Shown piece after piece: positions 23,906 to 34,973 of a stretch of 64,000 nucleotides of DNA. The first letter of the stretch is position 1. Each line of letters starts with the position of its first letter. A program made the translations under genes and the position numbers. The notes beneath the pieces were generated by a model. The model saw nothing but the letters and a program-made list of their open reading frames with translations, did not search any database and was not told the DNA's origin. The stretch comes from Typha latifolia (lineage: Eukaryota > Streptophyta > Magnoliopsida > Poales > Typhaceae). The DNA lies in contig CM034105.1 in NCBI GenBank assembly GCA_019914945.1, positions 6,572,001-6,636,000 of the forward strand, read 5' to 3'.

Positions 23906-24487
23906 CTAACGATGAAGAATCGTCAACACAGAGTCAAGTACAGTCCCCTGACGAGCTTGCTCAGCTCGTAATTCATTTACTGCAGAATGGAGATCCTGCA
24001 CTTGAGTACAAAGCTGATCGAAACGGTCCGAGTTCTGAGGTAACTCCCCCTTAGTGGGAGATGAGTCATCGGCAGAGCTATCATCAGAACTATCGAGGTG
24101 CGATGACTGACCAGCGGCGGAAGAGGATGGTTTGAGAGGAGACGACTGGTCATGAGCTTGACTCCGCTTAAGAGTTATCCGATCTAATGGTTTCTGCGAA
24201 GTAAGAGAAGGTTCCGAAGCATCGACTCGCACCCCACTTTGAGTGCACAGATTTGTAAGAAAAATGCCAAATGGTAATCCCTCACAAGGTGCTTCTTTCT
24301 GTGTAGCTGAGAGAATCGAATCATAGATCACGGCAGCTAAGTCAATAGAGACACCCGATAACATGGCATGAAGAAGGAACGCACGATCGAGACTAATGCT
24401 GGAATGTCGAGTCTTGGGTGTAACATTGTACAGACAAAAGAGGTGAAGCATGCGAGCCACATATGTCAGCTTTGCATGCGGCATCAT
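23906..24487 (-). CDS. Env-position ORF, distal part, of the inner element
   Basis: 193 codons starting ATG ATG at 24487. The first ~60 residues (HAKLTYVARMLHLFCLYNV, then LDRAFLLHAMLSGVSIDLAA) look like the second half of the putative plant transposon protein domain (Pfam Transposase_32 type; remembered similarity). A Ser/Asp-rich stretch at about residues 105-145 and a predicted coiled coil near the end (FDQLCTQVQDLHSAVNELRA) follow. The ATG overlaps the stop of the upstream ORF by four bases (ATGA), so the two probably came from one frame broken here. Function in SIRE-type elements is unknown; an envelope role has been proposed for this position, but no signal peptide or membrane segment is visible here. 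Confidence 0.65.
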   Translation of the reverse strand: MMPHAKLTYVARMLHLFCLYNVTPKTRHSSISLDRAFLLHAMLSGVSIDLAAVIYDSILSATQKEAPCEGLPFGIFLTNLCTQSGVRVDASEPSLTSQKPLDRITLKRSQAHDQSSPLKPSSSAAGQSSHLDSSDDSSADDSSPTKGELPQNSDRFDQLCTQVQDLHSAVNELRAEQARQGTVLDSVLTILHR

Positions 24488-24936
24488 GTTACCTTTCCAA
24501 GTTCCCCTTTGATCAGTACAGTACCAGCATATTCATTGACATCAGGAAGTGGAGCAGACGTTGGATACTGGTACTCACCATCAGGAAGACGAAGTTCAGC
24601 ACGAATAACATCAGAATCCAAGTAGATAGATACACCACGAACAGTAGAACGTATACGGTGATCAAAAATCGTGGCATTACTAAAGAATTCCCTAACAATT
24701 TCCACATAAGCAGTCCCGCTCATCCGACACACTGATAACCATCCTCGTTCAGTAAAGATCTGTTCAATCCCCAATTCAGAAAAATCAGATATAACCACGG
24801 GTCTTTCACAGATAACAGGACGGGTGCCAAAATTATGTTTGTAGCGACCCGCAGCCGCTGTTGAAGAAAACTTGGGAGCCAAGGATGGCGATGAAGGCGG
24901 CCTTGGTTTCTTGGTCACTGTCGCCTTTTTAGGCAT
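24484..24936 (-). CDS. Env-position ORF, proximal part, of the inner element
   Basis: 150 codons from the ATG at 24936; an upstream TTG at 24960 is not a credible start. A basic, Pro/Ser-rich leader (MPKKATVTKKPRPPSSPSLA) leads into VVISDFSELGIEQIFTERGW, IVREFFSNATIF and STVRGVSIYLDSDVIRAELR, phrases characteristic of the putative plant transposon protein domain common in plant retrotransposons. It ends TGA at 24484 inside the ATGATG of the next ORF. The domain continues in that ORF, which points to a frameshift. It is transcribed with the element, downstream of pol. Confidence 0.65.
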   Translation of the reverse strand: MPKKATVTKKPRPPSSPSLAPKFSSTAAAGRYKHNFGTRPVICERPVVISDFSELGIEQIFTERGWLSVCRMSGTAYVEIVREFFSNATIFDHRIRSTVRGVSIYLDSDVIRAELRLPDGEYQYPTSAPLPDVNEYAGTVLIKGELGKVT

Positions 24937-26455
24937 TCTTGAAAAGGAAACACGTTGCAATATTCAATACATGCCCAAAGCAACCAAAAAATAGCAAGAA
25001 TTCGAAAAAAAAATTGGTAGAAACCATGAAGCCCCAAAAGGAAAAACATCTTTCACTTGAAAAACGCTAAGATATCACGTTCAATCTCACAAGAACCATC
25101 AAGAGTTTAACATTAACGTGATCAAAAGTTGAGAACGCACAAAATCACTCAAGATCAAGCATGTTTATGGAATAAAAAAAATAGGAAAATAATGGATGAT
25201 CATACCTTGCAAATGTGGGGAGAAACTCAAAAAATTTGTGAAAAGACACTAGATCCGGAGGAGATCTACCCCCAAAAAGGATTTGAAGTGAAAAATTCGA
25301 TGAAAAACACCAAGATCTTGAAGATTTGAGAAGGGGAAAATGAAGGGTTTTTAGGGTTTGGAAAACGAAAGATGAAACCCTTGGGTTCGGACGCAGTATT
25401 TAAAGAACCCACGAGTGCGTTCGAACGCACCAGTCCGCGCGTTCGAACTCAAGAATCCTCGTTTGAACGCCTTTTTTTTTTATATAAGCTAAAAACAAGT
25501 TCAAAATCATTTTGGAGATGCACTTCTAGAATTCCAAACTATATTCAACACATAGAATATGACAATCAAATGAAATAAGTCATACAAGATCAATCAAATC
25601 ATCAAAAGCATATTATAATCAATTCGAATGCATCACTCAAAATTACATTAATCTTGATTGATCATAACGATATGCATATGCAAGATGAGCATTAATAACA
25701 TGAACCAATCTTCTTAAACAAACTTTACTATATAAACAATGATGCAACAAAGTAGTCAAACCGACTTAGTATGGAAATGTTGCACTTTTCGACTTATTCT
25801 CCATAACACAATAGGAATTTTCCTGTATTTTTCTTTTGAAACATATATGTGCAATGACGGCTTTCACACATGAGTAGGTAGCCCTTTTCTTGTAGTACAA
25901 ATCAAACGATGTGCAAGAAGAAATTCACATATATCATTTTTTTTTAATTTGCAAATAATGTACTGAGTCAAACTGGACTCGAAATAAGACGGCTTTCACA
26001 CTAACTCATTGTAGCCCTTTTCATTGATCTTTTATAAAAATATATTTGATAACTAAGCATGAGGTCAAACTGTGCAAATCAAAGTTAATAGAGAGCTATT
26101 TAAAAAAATATTCATGATATCATGCTCACACAAGAATACACATACGTTATGAGTGCATTAAACATTTATAATTATTGAAGTCGAGGGAGTGACAAAATTA
26201 AAATTGAAACAATATACTACAAGATGACAAAATTGACTATAATAACTCATAATCAAAAGAAAAATCATATTTTTATGTCAAGAGTATATTATTGAATCTA
26301 GGAGTGCATCAATTTTTTTATTTTTTATTTTTTTTATGACAAAAACTCTCGACGAATCTGAAACTAAAACCAAAGAAAATTTCAGAGTAAAAGAAAACAA
26401 AAAAACGAAATGATAAGAAACTCGCAAACTAAAAAGAACTCAAATCCCAATAAAA
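24937..26455 (-). other. Untranslated spacer between pol and the env-position ORFs
   Basis: 1.5 kb, AT-rich, no credible ORF. Three GTTCGAAC-like sites with variants (GTGCGTTCGAACGCACC near 25414, GCGCGTTCGAACTC near 25437, CGTTTGAACGCC near 25460) lie in the part nearest the ORFs. A spacer of this kind is usual in SIRE-like elements and may hold a splice acceptor for a subgenomic RNA, which cannot be fixed by eye. Confidence 0.5.
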
Positions 26456-27244
26456 TCAGTCCAAAGCACAAATCCCTAAAGAAGTACGAAGATACTCAAA
26501 TCTCTGTAAATCCAAAGGTTTTGTAAACAAATCACCCAACTGTTTCTCCGTCTCAATATGTTCTAGTGCTATTGTTTTGTCTTCAACTAACTCGCGTATA
26601 AAATGATGTCGGATATCAATATGTTTTGTCCGCGAGTGTTGAACAGGATTTTTCGATATATTAATAGCACTCATGTTGTCACAATAAAGCACCATAATAT
26701 CTTGTTCAATGCCATAATCCTTGACCATCTGTTTCATCCATAGTAACTGAGAACAACAACTCCCTGCTGCAATGTACTCGGCCTCTGCAGTAGATAAAGA
26801 TATCGAGTTTTGTTTCTTACTGTGCCAAGCAACCAGATTGTTTCCAACATGAAAACATCCACCTGAAGTACTTTTTCTATCATCACATGAACCTGCCTAA
26901 TCAGAATCCGTGTATCCCGATATGATCGCACCCGAGTCATACGCAAACCAGATACTTAAATCAACTGTGCCACTGACATATTTTATGATACGTTTCACAG
27001 TAAACAAATGTGACTCCTTAGGTTCAGACTGAAACCTAGCACACACACTGACACTAAATGCAATGTCAGGTCTACTAGCAGTTAAGTACAAAAGACTACC
27101 AATCATGCTCCTATATAGTGTCTGATCAACACTTTGTCCTGAAATATCCTTACCTAGTTTGGTAGTTGTACTCATAGGAGTTCTAGTATGTTTTGCATTT
27201 TCTAAACCAAATTTAGTCACTAGATCCTTAGCATATTTGGTTTT
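26456..27244 (-). pseudogene. copia end of RT and RNase H (inner element)
   Basis: This is in a different frame from the rest of pol because of a one-base change near 27238-27244 (AACCAAATATGC). It reads TKFGLENAKHTRTPMSTTTK, YRSMIGSLLYLTASRPDIAF, then GYTDSD with TAG at 26897-26899 where Trp is expected, then LSTAEAEYIAAGSCCSQLLW, LYCDNMSAINISKNPVQHS and DLFTKPL. The acidic residues of the RNase H centre (D in YTDSD, E in AEAEY, D in CDN) are present. It ends with TGA/TAA after CALD at 26456. Confidence 0.85.
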
Positions 27245-28442
27245 GAGCGATAAATATCCCTCTTTCCAATTGAGTAATTTGAAGTCCCAAAAAGAACTTC
27301 AACTCACCCATCATGCTCATCTCAAAATGACTATGCATGAGATCAGCAAACTCCTTAGCTAACGATTGACTCGTTGCCCCGAAGACAATGTCATCCACAT
27401 ATATTTGTGCCACAACTAAACTTCTGTTCGACCGTCTAATGAACAATGTCTTGTCCACTCCCCCTCGAGTGAACCCCGCATCCACTAAAAAAGTGGTCAA
27501 CTTTTCATACCAAGCTCTTGGAGCTTGTTTTAGCCCATAGAGGGCCTTTTTCAATTTAAAAACATGAGAAGGAAATTTTTGATCTTCGAAACCCTTAGGT
27601 TGATCCACATAAACTTCTTCATTCAGGATACCATTCAAGAAGGCACTTTTAACATCCATTTGAAATAATTTAAATTTTAAATGACAAGCAATGGCAAGCA
27701 GTATACAAATAGACTCTAATCTAGCAAGAGGAGCAAAAGTCTCATCAAAATCTATACCCTCAACCTGAGTGTATCCCTGTGCTACTAGTCTGGTTTTATT
27801 CTGAACTATATTGCCATGTTCATCACTTTTATTCTTGTAAATCCATTTTGTTCCAATGACATTCACATTCTTAGGTCTAGGGACTAAATACCAAACATCA
27901 TTCCTAGAAAATTGCTCTAATTCCTCATGCATAGCATTAACCCAAGAATCGTCTAACAATGCTTCCTTCACATTTTTAGGTTCAAAAGAAGATGTATAAC
28001 AAATAAATGATACCTCACTTTGGATTTGTCGTCTTGTCTTAATTGGTTCATTCACGTCTCCGATCACTTGTGACAAAGGATGATTTGATTTCACTCTAGC
28101 GAGATGGTTCCGTATGTTGCAGTCATTTTTGTTCATTTCAACTTTGTCCTCGTTTTGATTCTCAATTTCCAGATCAAGCTCCTTTCCTATTTCTTCGTAA
28201 TTTGTATCTACAGAAACAGAAACAGGAGTAGCTTCAGTTAAGTCAGTCGTGGATTCATCTATCATAACATTAGCAGATTTCATAACAGTAGAAGTGTCAA
28301 GATTAAATACTCTGTAGGCTCTACTATTATTTGAATACCCCAAGAAGATGCATTCGCTACTTCTAGTGTCAAATTTAGTCAAATATTCTTGATCACGCAA
28401 GATATAACATTTACTACCAAAAACTCAAAAATATTTACCTTT
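27228..28442 (-). pseudogene. copia integrase C-terminus and reverse transcriptase (inner element)
   Basis: Follows the TGA at 28445-28443; a second TGA sits at 28427-28425. The frame then reads [11 protein letters not shown], the integrase C-terminal region ([20 protein letters not shown]), a linker, and [65 protein letters not shown] and an intact IYVDDIVFG catalytic box. It runs out of frame near 27240 just before the RT connection domain. The enzyme would copy the element RNA within particles. Only the frameshift and the stops prevent expression. Confidence 0.88.
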
Positions 28443-30152
28443 TCAGATTTCATAAGCAGTCATTTTTGTACCTAGTTTGAGATAAACACGATTTATCACG
28501 TGTACCGCTGTATTGACCGCTTCTGCCCAAAACCTTTGAGTAACCTTTTTAGCGTGAAGCATAACCCTAGCCATTTCCTTCACAACTCGATTTTTTCTTT
28601 CAACAATCCCATTCTGTTGTGGAGTTATAGGAGCTGAAAACTCATGTTGAATACCACGAGAATCACAAAATATAGAAAAATTTTCATTTTCAAATTCTCT
28701 ACCATGATCAGAACGAATCCTAACTAGGGTTGTAGATTTTTCATTCTGCAATTTTAAGCATAGTGATTTAAAAACTTCAAAGGTTTCAGACTTCTCACGT
28801 AGAAAGGCAACTCATGTATATCTAGAGTAATCATCGACCATTAAGAATATATAGCGTTTACTTCCAAGACTTTCAATTTTTGTTGGACCCATCAAGTCCA
28901 TGTGAACTAATTGAAGCACACGGTTGGTGGTAGCTGAATTTACCTTCTTGTGTGAGATTCGAATTTGTTTTCCAATTTGACACGACCCGCACACTCTTTT
29001 TGACATTTCTTTCATCTTAGGTATTCCTCTTACCACTTCATGTTTGGACAGAGTAAATAATTCATTGTGATTCACATGTCCAAGACGTTGATGCCAGAGA
29101 TCTGCAATGTCGAAAGAGGCACTGTTACATTTTAGTTTATGTGAAGTTCCAACAATATAGTAATTATCAGATGTTCTAGATCCATAACATACAACATTAC
29201 CATCATGATCTAGAATAGTACAATCATTTTTGGAGAATTTTACCTCATAATCTTCATCACAAAATTGACTGATGCTCAGTAGATTTGCTTTCAAGGCCTT
29301 AACATACAGAACATTTTCGAGACTAGGAATCCCTGGAATACTTACCTTTCCTTTACCTATTACCTTTGATGAATTACCATCTCTGAATGTCACAACTCCC
29401 CCTTCATGTTTTTCAAGATTAGAAAATAACAACTTGTCACCCGACATATGTCTTGAAAAATGTACCACTTTGTCTAAATACCACAAATCAGAATTTAAAG
29501 CTTTCAAGGCTGTATGCACAACATAACATCTTAAATCACTTTTCTTGACCCATATGGCTTTTGTTTTCATCCCATAAATGAAAGCATTTCTAGGTTTTTG
29601 CAAAAATTTGTAATGAGGTCGAATATGCCCTAGAATGCCGCAATGATAGCATGTCGTAGCAAACCTTTTTCTATTCACCTTTTGTCGAGGAGTGTGATTA
29701 GAGTTTACCTTTGGTACCGTCGAAGTTTCACTAGTTTGTAGATTCAACTTCAGTTTAGAAGCATTCATCCAGAATTTTTTTGTAAATGCGGTTGATGGCT
29801 TCAGGTATTCTTCCTTTTGTATACCTGCAGAAACAAAAACAGTTTTATTATTATTTGAATTACTAGTGTATCCAACACCATACCTGTCTTTTCCAGAGAT
29901 CTGAGCTTTTAGTATCTCATCCAGTTTGTTCTTCCCTTTTAGAAATGTAACTTCTATATGCAATCGCTCTAGTTCAATTTCATCAGCCTTCATTTTATTT
30001 TTCGCATTGTCAAGTTGTTCAGAAAGGTTTTTGACACGTTCAAGCTCCAATTTGTACTTCTCCTCAAATTGAATTCTTTCTGGTTCAATTACCTTGAGTC
30101 GTTGAAGTAGTCTAAGATTGCTTTTCTTGAGTTTAAATGACTCCAGGTACAA
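28443..30152 (-). pseudogene. copia second knuckle, protease and integrase (inner element)
   Basis: A coiled-coil stretch (RLQVIEPE-like, about residues 15-75) comes first, then a degenerate knuckle CYHCGILGHIRPHY with Tyr for the last Cys. In the protease WYLDKVVHFSRHM the D-S-G triplet is lost. The HHCC finger (LWHQRLGHVNH to VCGSC) and the integrase core (MDLMGP, RIRSDHGREFENENF, TPQQNGIVERKNR) are readable. TGA at 28814-28812 lies where DDYSRYT should be followed by Trp. The next stop is at 28445-28443. The frame is the same as gag and RT, so gag-pol was one reading frame. Confidence 0.85.
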
Positions 30153-30167
30153 GTCATTATATGCCTT

Positions 30168-31316
30168 TTAAATTTCAGATTCATCTTCCTCAGCTGGTAG
30201 CATATCAAAATCATCTGTACTATCAGAATCAACAATAGAGTCAGTATTAAGCAGAGAAGAGGCAAAGGCTACAAAGTTTTCTTCGTCTTTTTCAGAATCA
30301 TCATTAGATTCATCTAAATCATCCCAAGTAACTTTCATAGCTTTACCCTTTCTCTTAAGACGATTAGGGCATTCTTGTGCGATGTGTCCAAAACCAGAAC
30401 ATTCAAAACAATGAACTTTATTCTCAGAATTCTTATTTTTTTGTTTGACATTGCTGTTGCTAGCACCTGTATTCGAACTCACAGTATTCTTCTTTTTCAC
30501 AAAAGCTTTGTTTTTTTCAAATTTTTCAGCATTCAACTTGTTTGACTTCCGAAAGAATTTATTGAACTTTTTGACAAACATAGCTAACATCTCAACATCT
30601 AAATCACCTTCATCATCAGACTCCTCTAAATTTTGTTCAACAGTGGATAAAGCCATCCCTTTGGACTTCCTCGATTTTGAATGACTGGACTCAAATATTT
30701 GAAGATTTCCTACCAATTGTTCAACTTTCATAGAGTCAATGTCCTTACTTTCCTCAATAGCTGTAACTTTCGCTTGAAACCTTTCTGGAAGAGACCTAAG
30801 AATCTTACGGACAATTCTGTTTTCAGGAATTTTCTCTCCTAGGTTGAAACTGGAGTTGACTATATCACTCAGCTTTGCATAGAACTCATTAAATGTCTCA
30901 TTCTCCTCCATACGTAGGGTTTCAAAACTAGTAGTCAACCTCTGAAGTTTCGAAAGTTTTACAGCCATAGTTCCTTCATGAGTTGTTTCTAAGATCGTCC
31001 AGGCTTCTTTTGCTATTTCACAAGTAGAAATTCTTCTAAATTCTTCCGAGGAAACACAACTAAAAATTGCATTTATTGCTTTGCTATTCCAGCCAACTTT
31101 TTCATAATCTGTTTTATCCCATGACTCAATCGGTTTCTCAACAAACTTATCATTCACCATGTACATTGGTGGACTCCAACCGTTCACAATGGCCATCCAT
31201 ACACGCTCATCTATAGACTTCAAATAAGTTCTCATCCTAGCTTTCCAATATCCATAATTTGATCCATCTAGAATAGGAGATCTAATAGATGAGGGTCCAT
31301 CTCTATGAAAATCTAT
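30168..31316 (-). pseudogene. copia gag (inner element)
   Basis: The frame is open from the PBS. The family-typical start would be at 31316, where ATA replaces ATG (ATA-GAT-TTT-CAT); an upstream TTG at 31364 is not a real start. SPILDGSNYGYWKARMRTYL and the UBN2-type gag core follow. A canonical zinc knuckle CFECSGFGHIAQEC lies around 30380-30420, then an acidic tail. It ends in TAA at 30168-30170, after which the same frame continues into pol, so TAA replaces a sense codon, probably CAA. Confidence 0.88.
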
Positions 31317-31351
31317 GCCTATCTGATCTCTCTCAAAGAGTGAGAGAACCC

Positions 31352-31363
31352 GCTCTGATACCA
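31352..31363 (-). other. Primer binding site of the inner element
   Basis: The - strand reads TGGTATCAGAGC exactly, the complement of the 3' end of initiator tRNA-Met, two bases inside the 5' LTR border at 31366. Confidence 0.95.
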
Positions 31364-31365
31364 AT

Positions 31366-32423
31366 TGAAATAACCCCTAGACACACGTATGTATCTAAAC
31401 ACTAGACAATGATATTTTTCGTTTGCTTAAGTAAACATTGGACGAAATATTAAAAACGAAAGCAAAGATGTACGCCAAGATTTTAACGTGGAAAAACCCA
31501 AACGGGAAAAAACCATTGATCCAAACTCAGATCAAAACCAATCACTAGAATAGTAGCAGTTACAAGACTGACTCACAAAACAACCCGTCGATCCAAACGA
31601 CTTTGTTCCTCTCAGTCTTGCTCGCTAGAACCCACGATTCACTGCTTCTCGTGATTGAAGTCCAATCTCAGTAACCCTCGAGATTGATCTTTCGTCTCGA
31701 TAGCCTTTAAGACGAAGGATTAAGATTTGTAGATGAGAAGAGCCTTGTTAGTTGAAGAACCGATGTAGCCTCCAAAAAGTCTCCTTGAATAATCTTCTTC
31801 AACCCTCTCAAGTTAGGGCAACACTATACTTATATATCATCTCCAAGATAGAGCCAAATTCAAGTTATATTCGTACTCACGAAAATCCAATAAATTGCAA
31901 ACTTCATAGGTGCGTTCGAACGCGGCCCGTGTGCGTTTGAACGGCCTGACTTGATCTCAGGTGCGTTCGAACGGGCCCAAGTGCGTTCGAACGCAATAGC
32001 TTGAATTCTTCAAGTTGCGTTCGAATGCGTTTGTGAACGCTGCTCTCGGTCTGTGTGAACGCAGTACCCGCGTTCGAACGCGTTTGTGAACGTGGCTCTC
32101 GGTCTGTGTGAACGCAGTGATCGCGTTCGAACGCGTTTGTGAACGCGGCTCTCGGTCTGTGTGAACGCAGTGCCCGCGTTCGAACGCGTTTGTGAACGCG
32201 ACTCTCGGTCTGTGTGAACGCAGTGCCCGCGTTCGAACGCGTTTGTGAACGCGGCTCTCTATCTGTGTGAACGCAGTTTTTGCGTTCGAACGCGTTCGCT
32301 TTTCTCCAATGATCTTGCAATTTTTCACACCAGAGATATTCTAGACTTGAGTAAAGCTCATATACATGTAAAAATACACTTAGAATATTTTGTACACAAT
32401 TGCCAACAATTAAAAACTTAACA
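31366..32423 (-). repeat. 5' LTR of the inner SIRE-like element
   Basis: 1,058 bp, TGAAATAACC start and CTTAACA end on the + strand. About 16 single-base differences from the other LTR were counted in the first ~650 bp, mostly transitions. Four scattered GTTCGAAC-type sites (one mutated to GTTTGAAC) and the 53-bp array lie in the promoter-distal half on the - strand. Confidence 0.93.
32017..32297 (-). repeat. 53-bp tandem repeat in the 5' LTR, five units plus a partial sixth
   Basis: Units start at 32017, 32070, 32123, 32176 and 32229, with a partial unit at 32282. Mutations between units are few (for example TGATC for TGCCC before the third). The register is exact, with no indel between units. 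Confidence 0.93.
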
Positions 32424-32735
32424 ATAGGTACCCATTTTGGGGCCCAAAGCCCGTAAGAAGTTTGTTACTTATATACCATACTAACATTTCTCAAATATCC
32501 AATATGGTACTAAACTCACTTTTCTTTATTTTCCATTGCCATGATATCCACTTTAGAGCCAATTTTCATTCACTTCTCTTCATGGATTTTACTAAGTGAA
32601 TATTTGACAATAAAGTACACTTTGAGCTAAATTAATTCCACCATTAAACTATTATTAATAATGTGTGGGCCCCCCACTTAAAACTTAGCTCAAAATTAAT
32701 AAAAATTCATGTCAAATACATGAAATTACCAACAA
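32424..32735 (-). repeat. 3' LTR of the middle element, proximal arm
   Basis: Continues the LTR after the inner element. It begins with the duplicated ATAGG and ends ATTACCAACA. It matches 37614-37925 closely, including GTACCCATTTTGGGGCCC and GAAATTACCAACA. ATCCCCCACATG next to it (32736-32747) is the complement of the element's polypurine tract. Confidence 0.88.
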
Positions 32736-33312
32736 TCCCCCACATGAATGAATTGGCTGAAAATGCATATGAAATGCAGACTTGATCGAGAGTACAACGA
32801 AAAATTACCGCATCAGGAAAGGTAGCTTTTGGCTTTGAACCTTCCATAGTGAAGTATTATCGGGTTTATTTGCTAACCAGTGAACATGATGGCTTGAACT
32901 GTTCAGCTTTTGTATAAACTAAGACAAGAATACGCACACGGCTCTTTTTCAACACAGTCGGTTCTATATGTTGTGTCCATTTCGGCCCTGGACACGCCTG
33001 GTAATTCTTTGAGTGCTCTAGAGATTTAGCCTAGTCATCTCATAGAAGCGGCCCACTTCACACTCTTATAGGTGACCTCTTATTAAGAATATCCTGCCAT
33101 ACTCCACTTGAATTTCTAAAGTATAAGAGTCATTAAAAGCATTGCTTACCCTAACACTTAGTACATGTTTATCACTATGTCATCATAGGAAAGGTCTAGG
33201 AAATTTAATTTCTTAGTGATTTCAGAGAACGCCCCCACAACTTGATTGTCCCTTTGAACCTAGATCTTGGGATCTCCAGTCAACTAGGTTGAGTTGCCGT
33301 TGTGTCGTTACT

Positions 33313-33965
33313 CTAGGTGGTAGGCTTCAAACCCATTCCCCTCGATGAACAATATACTTGATCTCTTGTTAAACCCTTAGTTAATGGATCCGCGATGTTA
33401 TCCTTTGATTTTACATAATCAATATATATTATACCATTTGAGATCAATTGTCGCACTGTATTATGCCTACGACGTATATGTCGTGACTTACCATTATACA
33501 TCTGACTCTGTGCCCTTCCTATAGCCGATTGACTATCGCAATGTATGCAAATTGCGGACACAGGTTTTGGCCACATAGGAATATCTTCTAAGAAATTTTG
33601 AAGCCATTCTGCTTCTTCTCCAGCCTTATCTAATGCTATGAATTCAGATTCCATAGTAGATCTAGCTATACATGTTTGTTTAGAAGATTTTCATGAAATA
33701 GATGCACCTCCAAGTGTAAAGACATATCCGCTTGTGGATTTGGTATCTTTTGTATTAGAAATCCAGTTTGCATCACTGTACCCTTCAAGTACTGCTGGAT
33801 ATCTTGAATACTGCAATCCATAGTTAGTGGTGTATCTCAAATATCTGAGTACCCTAACTATCGCCTTCCAGTGATCACTGCATGGATTACTCGTATATCT
33901 ACTCAGTTTACTCACGGAGTACGCAATATCCGGACGAGTGCAATTCATGACGTACATCAAACTGC
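33313..33965 (-). pseudogene. copia end of RT and RNase H (middle element)
   Basis: It reads [40 protein letters not shown], then TGA near 33689-33691 where SIS-Trp-KSSKQ is expected, then STMESEFIALDKAGEEAEWL, IHCDSQSAIGRAQSQMYNGK, RHIRRRHNTVR and IADPLTKGLT. The RNase H Asp and Glu positions are present. It ends TAG after LKPTT. The frame differs from RT, so a frameshift lies around 33965-34035. Confidence 0.85.
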
Positions 33966-34034
33966 CTATTATTCAAGAATATTCTAACTGAGATATACAT
34001 TCACCTGTATTCTTTGTGAGATGAAGATTCACAT

Positions 34035-34973
34035 CTACAGGTTTCTGGCTATATTGTTATTATCTTTATCAAATTTATCGAGTAATTTCTCAATATAATG
34101 TGATTGAGATATAACATACCCTTCAGTTGCCTTAGTGATCTTTATACCAAGAATCACATCTGCAACTCCCATATCTTTCATATCGAACTTGTTAGCCAAC
34201 ATGTTCTTGGTAGCTTTAATGACATTAATATTGCTACCAGTTATTATCATGTCATCCACATATAGACATACAATGACATAATTATCTGAAGTGCATTTCA
34301 TATAAACGCATTTTTCACATTCATTAATGTGAAAACCATTTGACATCATAACTAAGTCAAATTTTGCATGCCATTGTTTAGGTGCTTGTTTAAGCCCATA
34401 AAGAGACTTAACTAATTTGCACATCTATCTCTCTTGTCCTGGAGCCACAAACCCTTCGGGTTGTTCCATGTAGATTTCTTCATTTAACTCACCATTCAAG
34501 AATGCAGTTTTCACATCCATCTGATGTATTTCCAGATTATATAATGTCGCAAGAGCAATTATTAATCGGATAGACGTTATTCTTGTTACAGGTGAATATG
34601 TATCAAAGTAATCTATTCCCTCTGTCTGTCTATATCCTTTGACTACAAGTCTCGCCTTGTATTTGTCAATTGAACCATCTGCTTTCATCTTTCTTTTGAA
34701 TATCTATTTGTAACCCAAAGGTTTACACCCTGGAGGAAGATCCACCAATTCCCAGGTATGATTTTGCAAAATGGATTCAACTTCACTATCAATGGCTTCT
34801 TTCCATAAAGGAGCTTCAAGAGTAGACATTGCTTCCTTATAACTCTGAGGTTCTTTTTCTAACAAATATGTTAGAAAATCAGGACCAAAAGACGTAGAAG
34901 TCCTTGCCCTCTTACTTCGTCTAGGTTCATTATCATTTCCTTCTTGCAGACTCTTGGTCCTGCTTATTTTCAT
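34035..34973 (-). pseudogene. copia reverse transcriptase (middle element)
   Basis: One frame with two stops. It reads AMSTLEAPLWKEAIDSEVES, then GYK-stop-IFKRKMKADGS, where the stop TAG near 34703 replaces the conserved Trp, then HQMDVKTAFLNGELNEEIYM, a stop near 34425, [20 protein letters not shown] and an intact LYVDDMIITG box. RT would be catalytically complete apart from the nonsense codons. Confidence 0.87.

Larger units (their letters stand above)
22449..32423 (-). mobile_element. Inner SIRE-like copia element, full length (9,975 bp)
   Basis: LTRs at 22449-23487 and 31366-32423 share TGAAATAACCCC and CTTAACA ends. ATAGG is duplicated at 22444-22448 and 32424-32428, and the empty site is preserved as CACAAAATAGGTACCCC near 37608 in the other LTR of the host element. 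Reading on the - strand: PBS, gag, protease, integrase, RT, RNase H, a 1.5 kb spacer, an env-position ORF pair, PPT, LTR. Layout and length are those of SIRE/Maximus-type elements. By eye the LTR pair differs at roughly 3% of positions outside the repeat, so the insertion is not very recent. Confidence 0.93.

Noticed and set aside
23869..24054. 61-codon + strand frame
   Set aside because: It is antisense to the env-position ORF of the inner element and has no features of its own.
31316..31364. Start of the inner gag at a TTG in the primer site
   Set aside because: TTG is not a credible plant start here. The family start lies at 31316, where ATG has become ATA.
32017..32297. Regular repeats considered as a CRISPR array
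   Set aside because: Units are contiguous with no unique spacers, occur in both LTRs of a plant retrotransposon, and no cas-like gene is present.
22992..32297. GTTCGAAC sites considered as tRNA-type B boxes or tRNA remnants
   Set aside because: The match to GGTTCGAANCC is only to the core, and no A box, acceptor stem or cloverleaf accompanies it.
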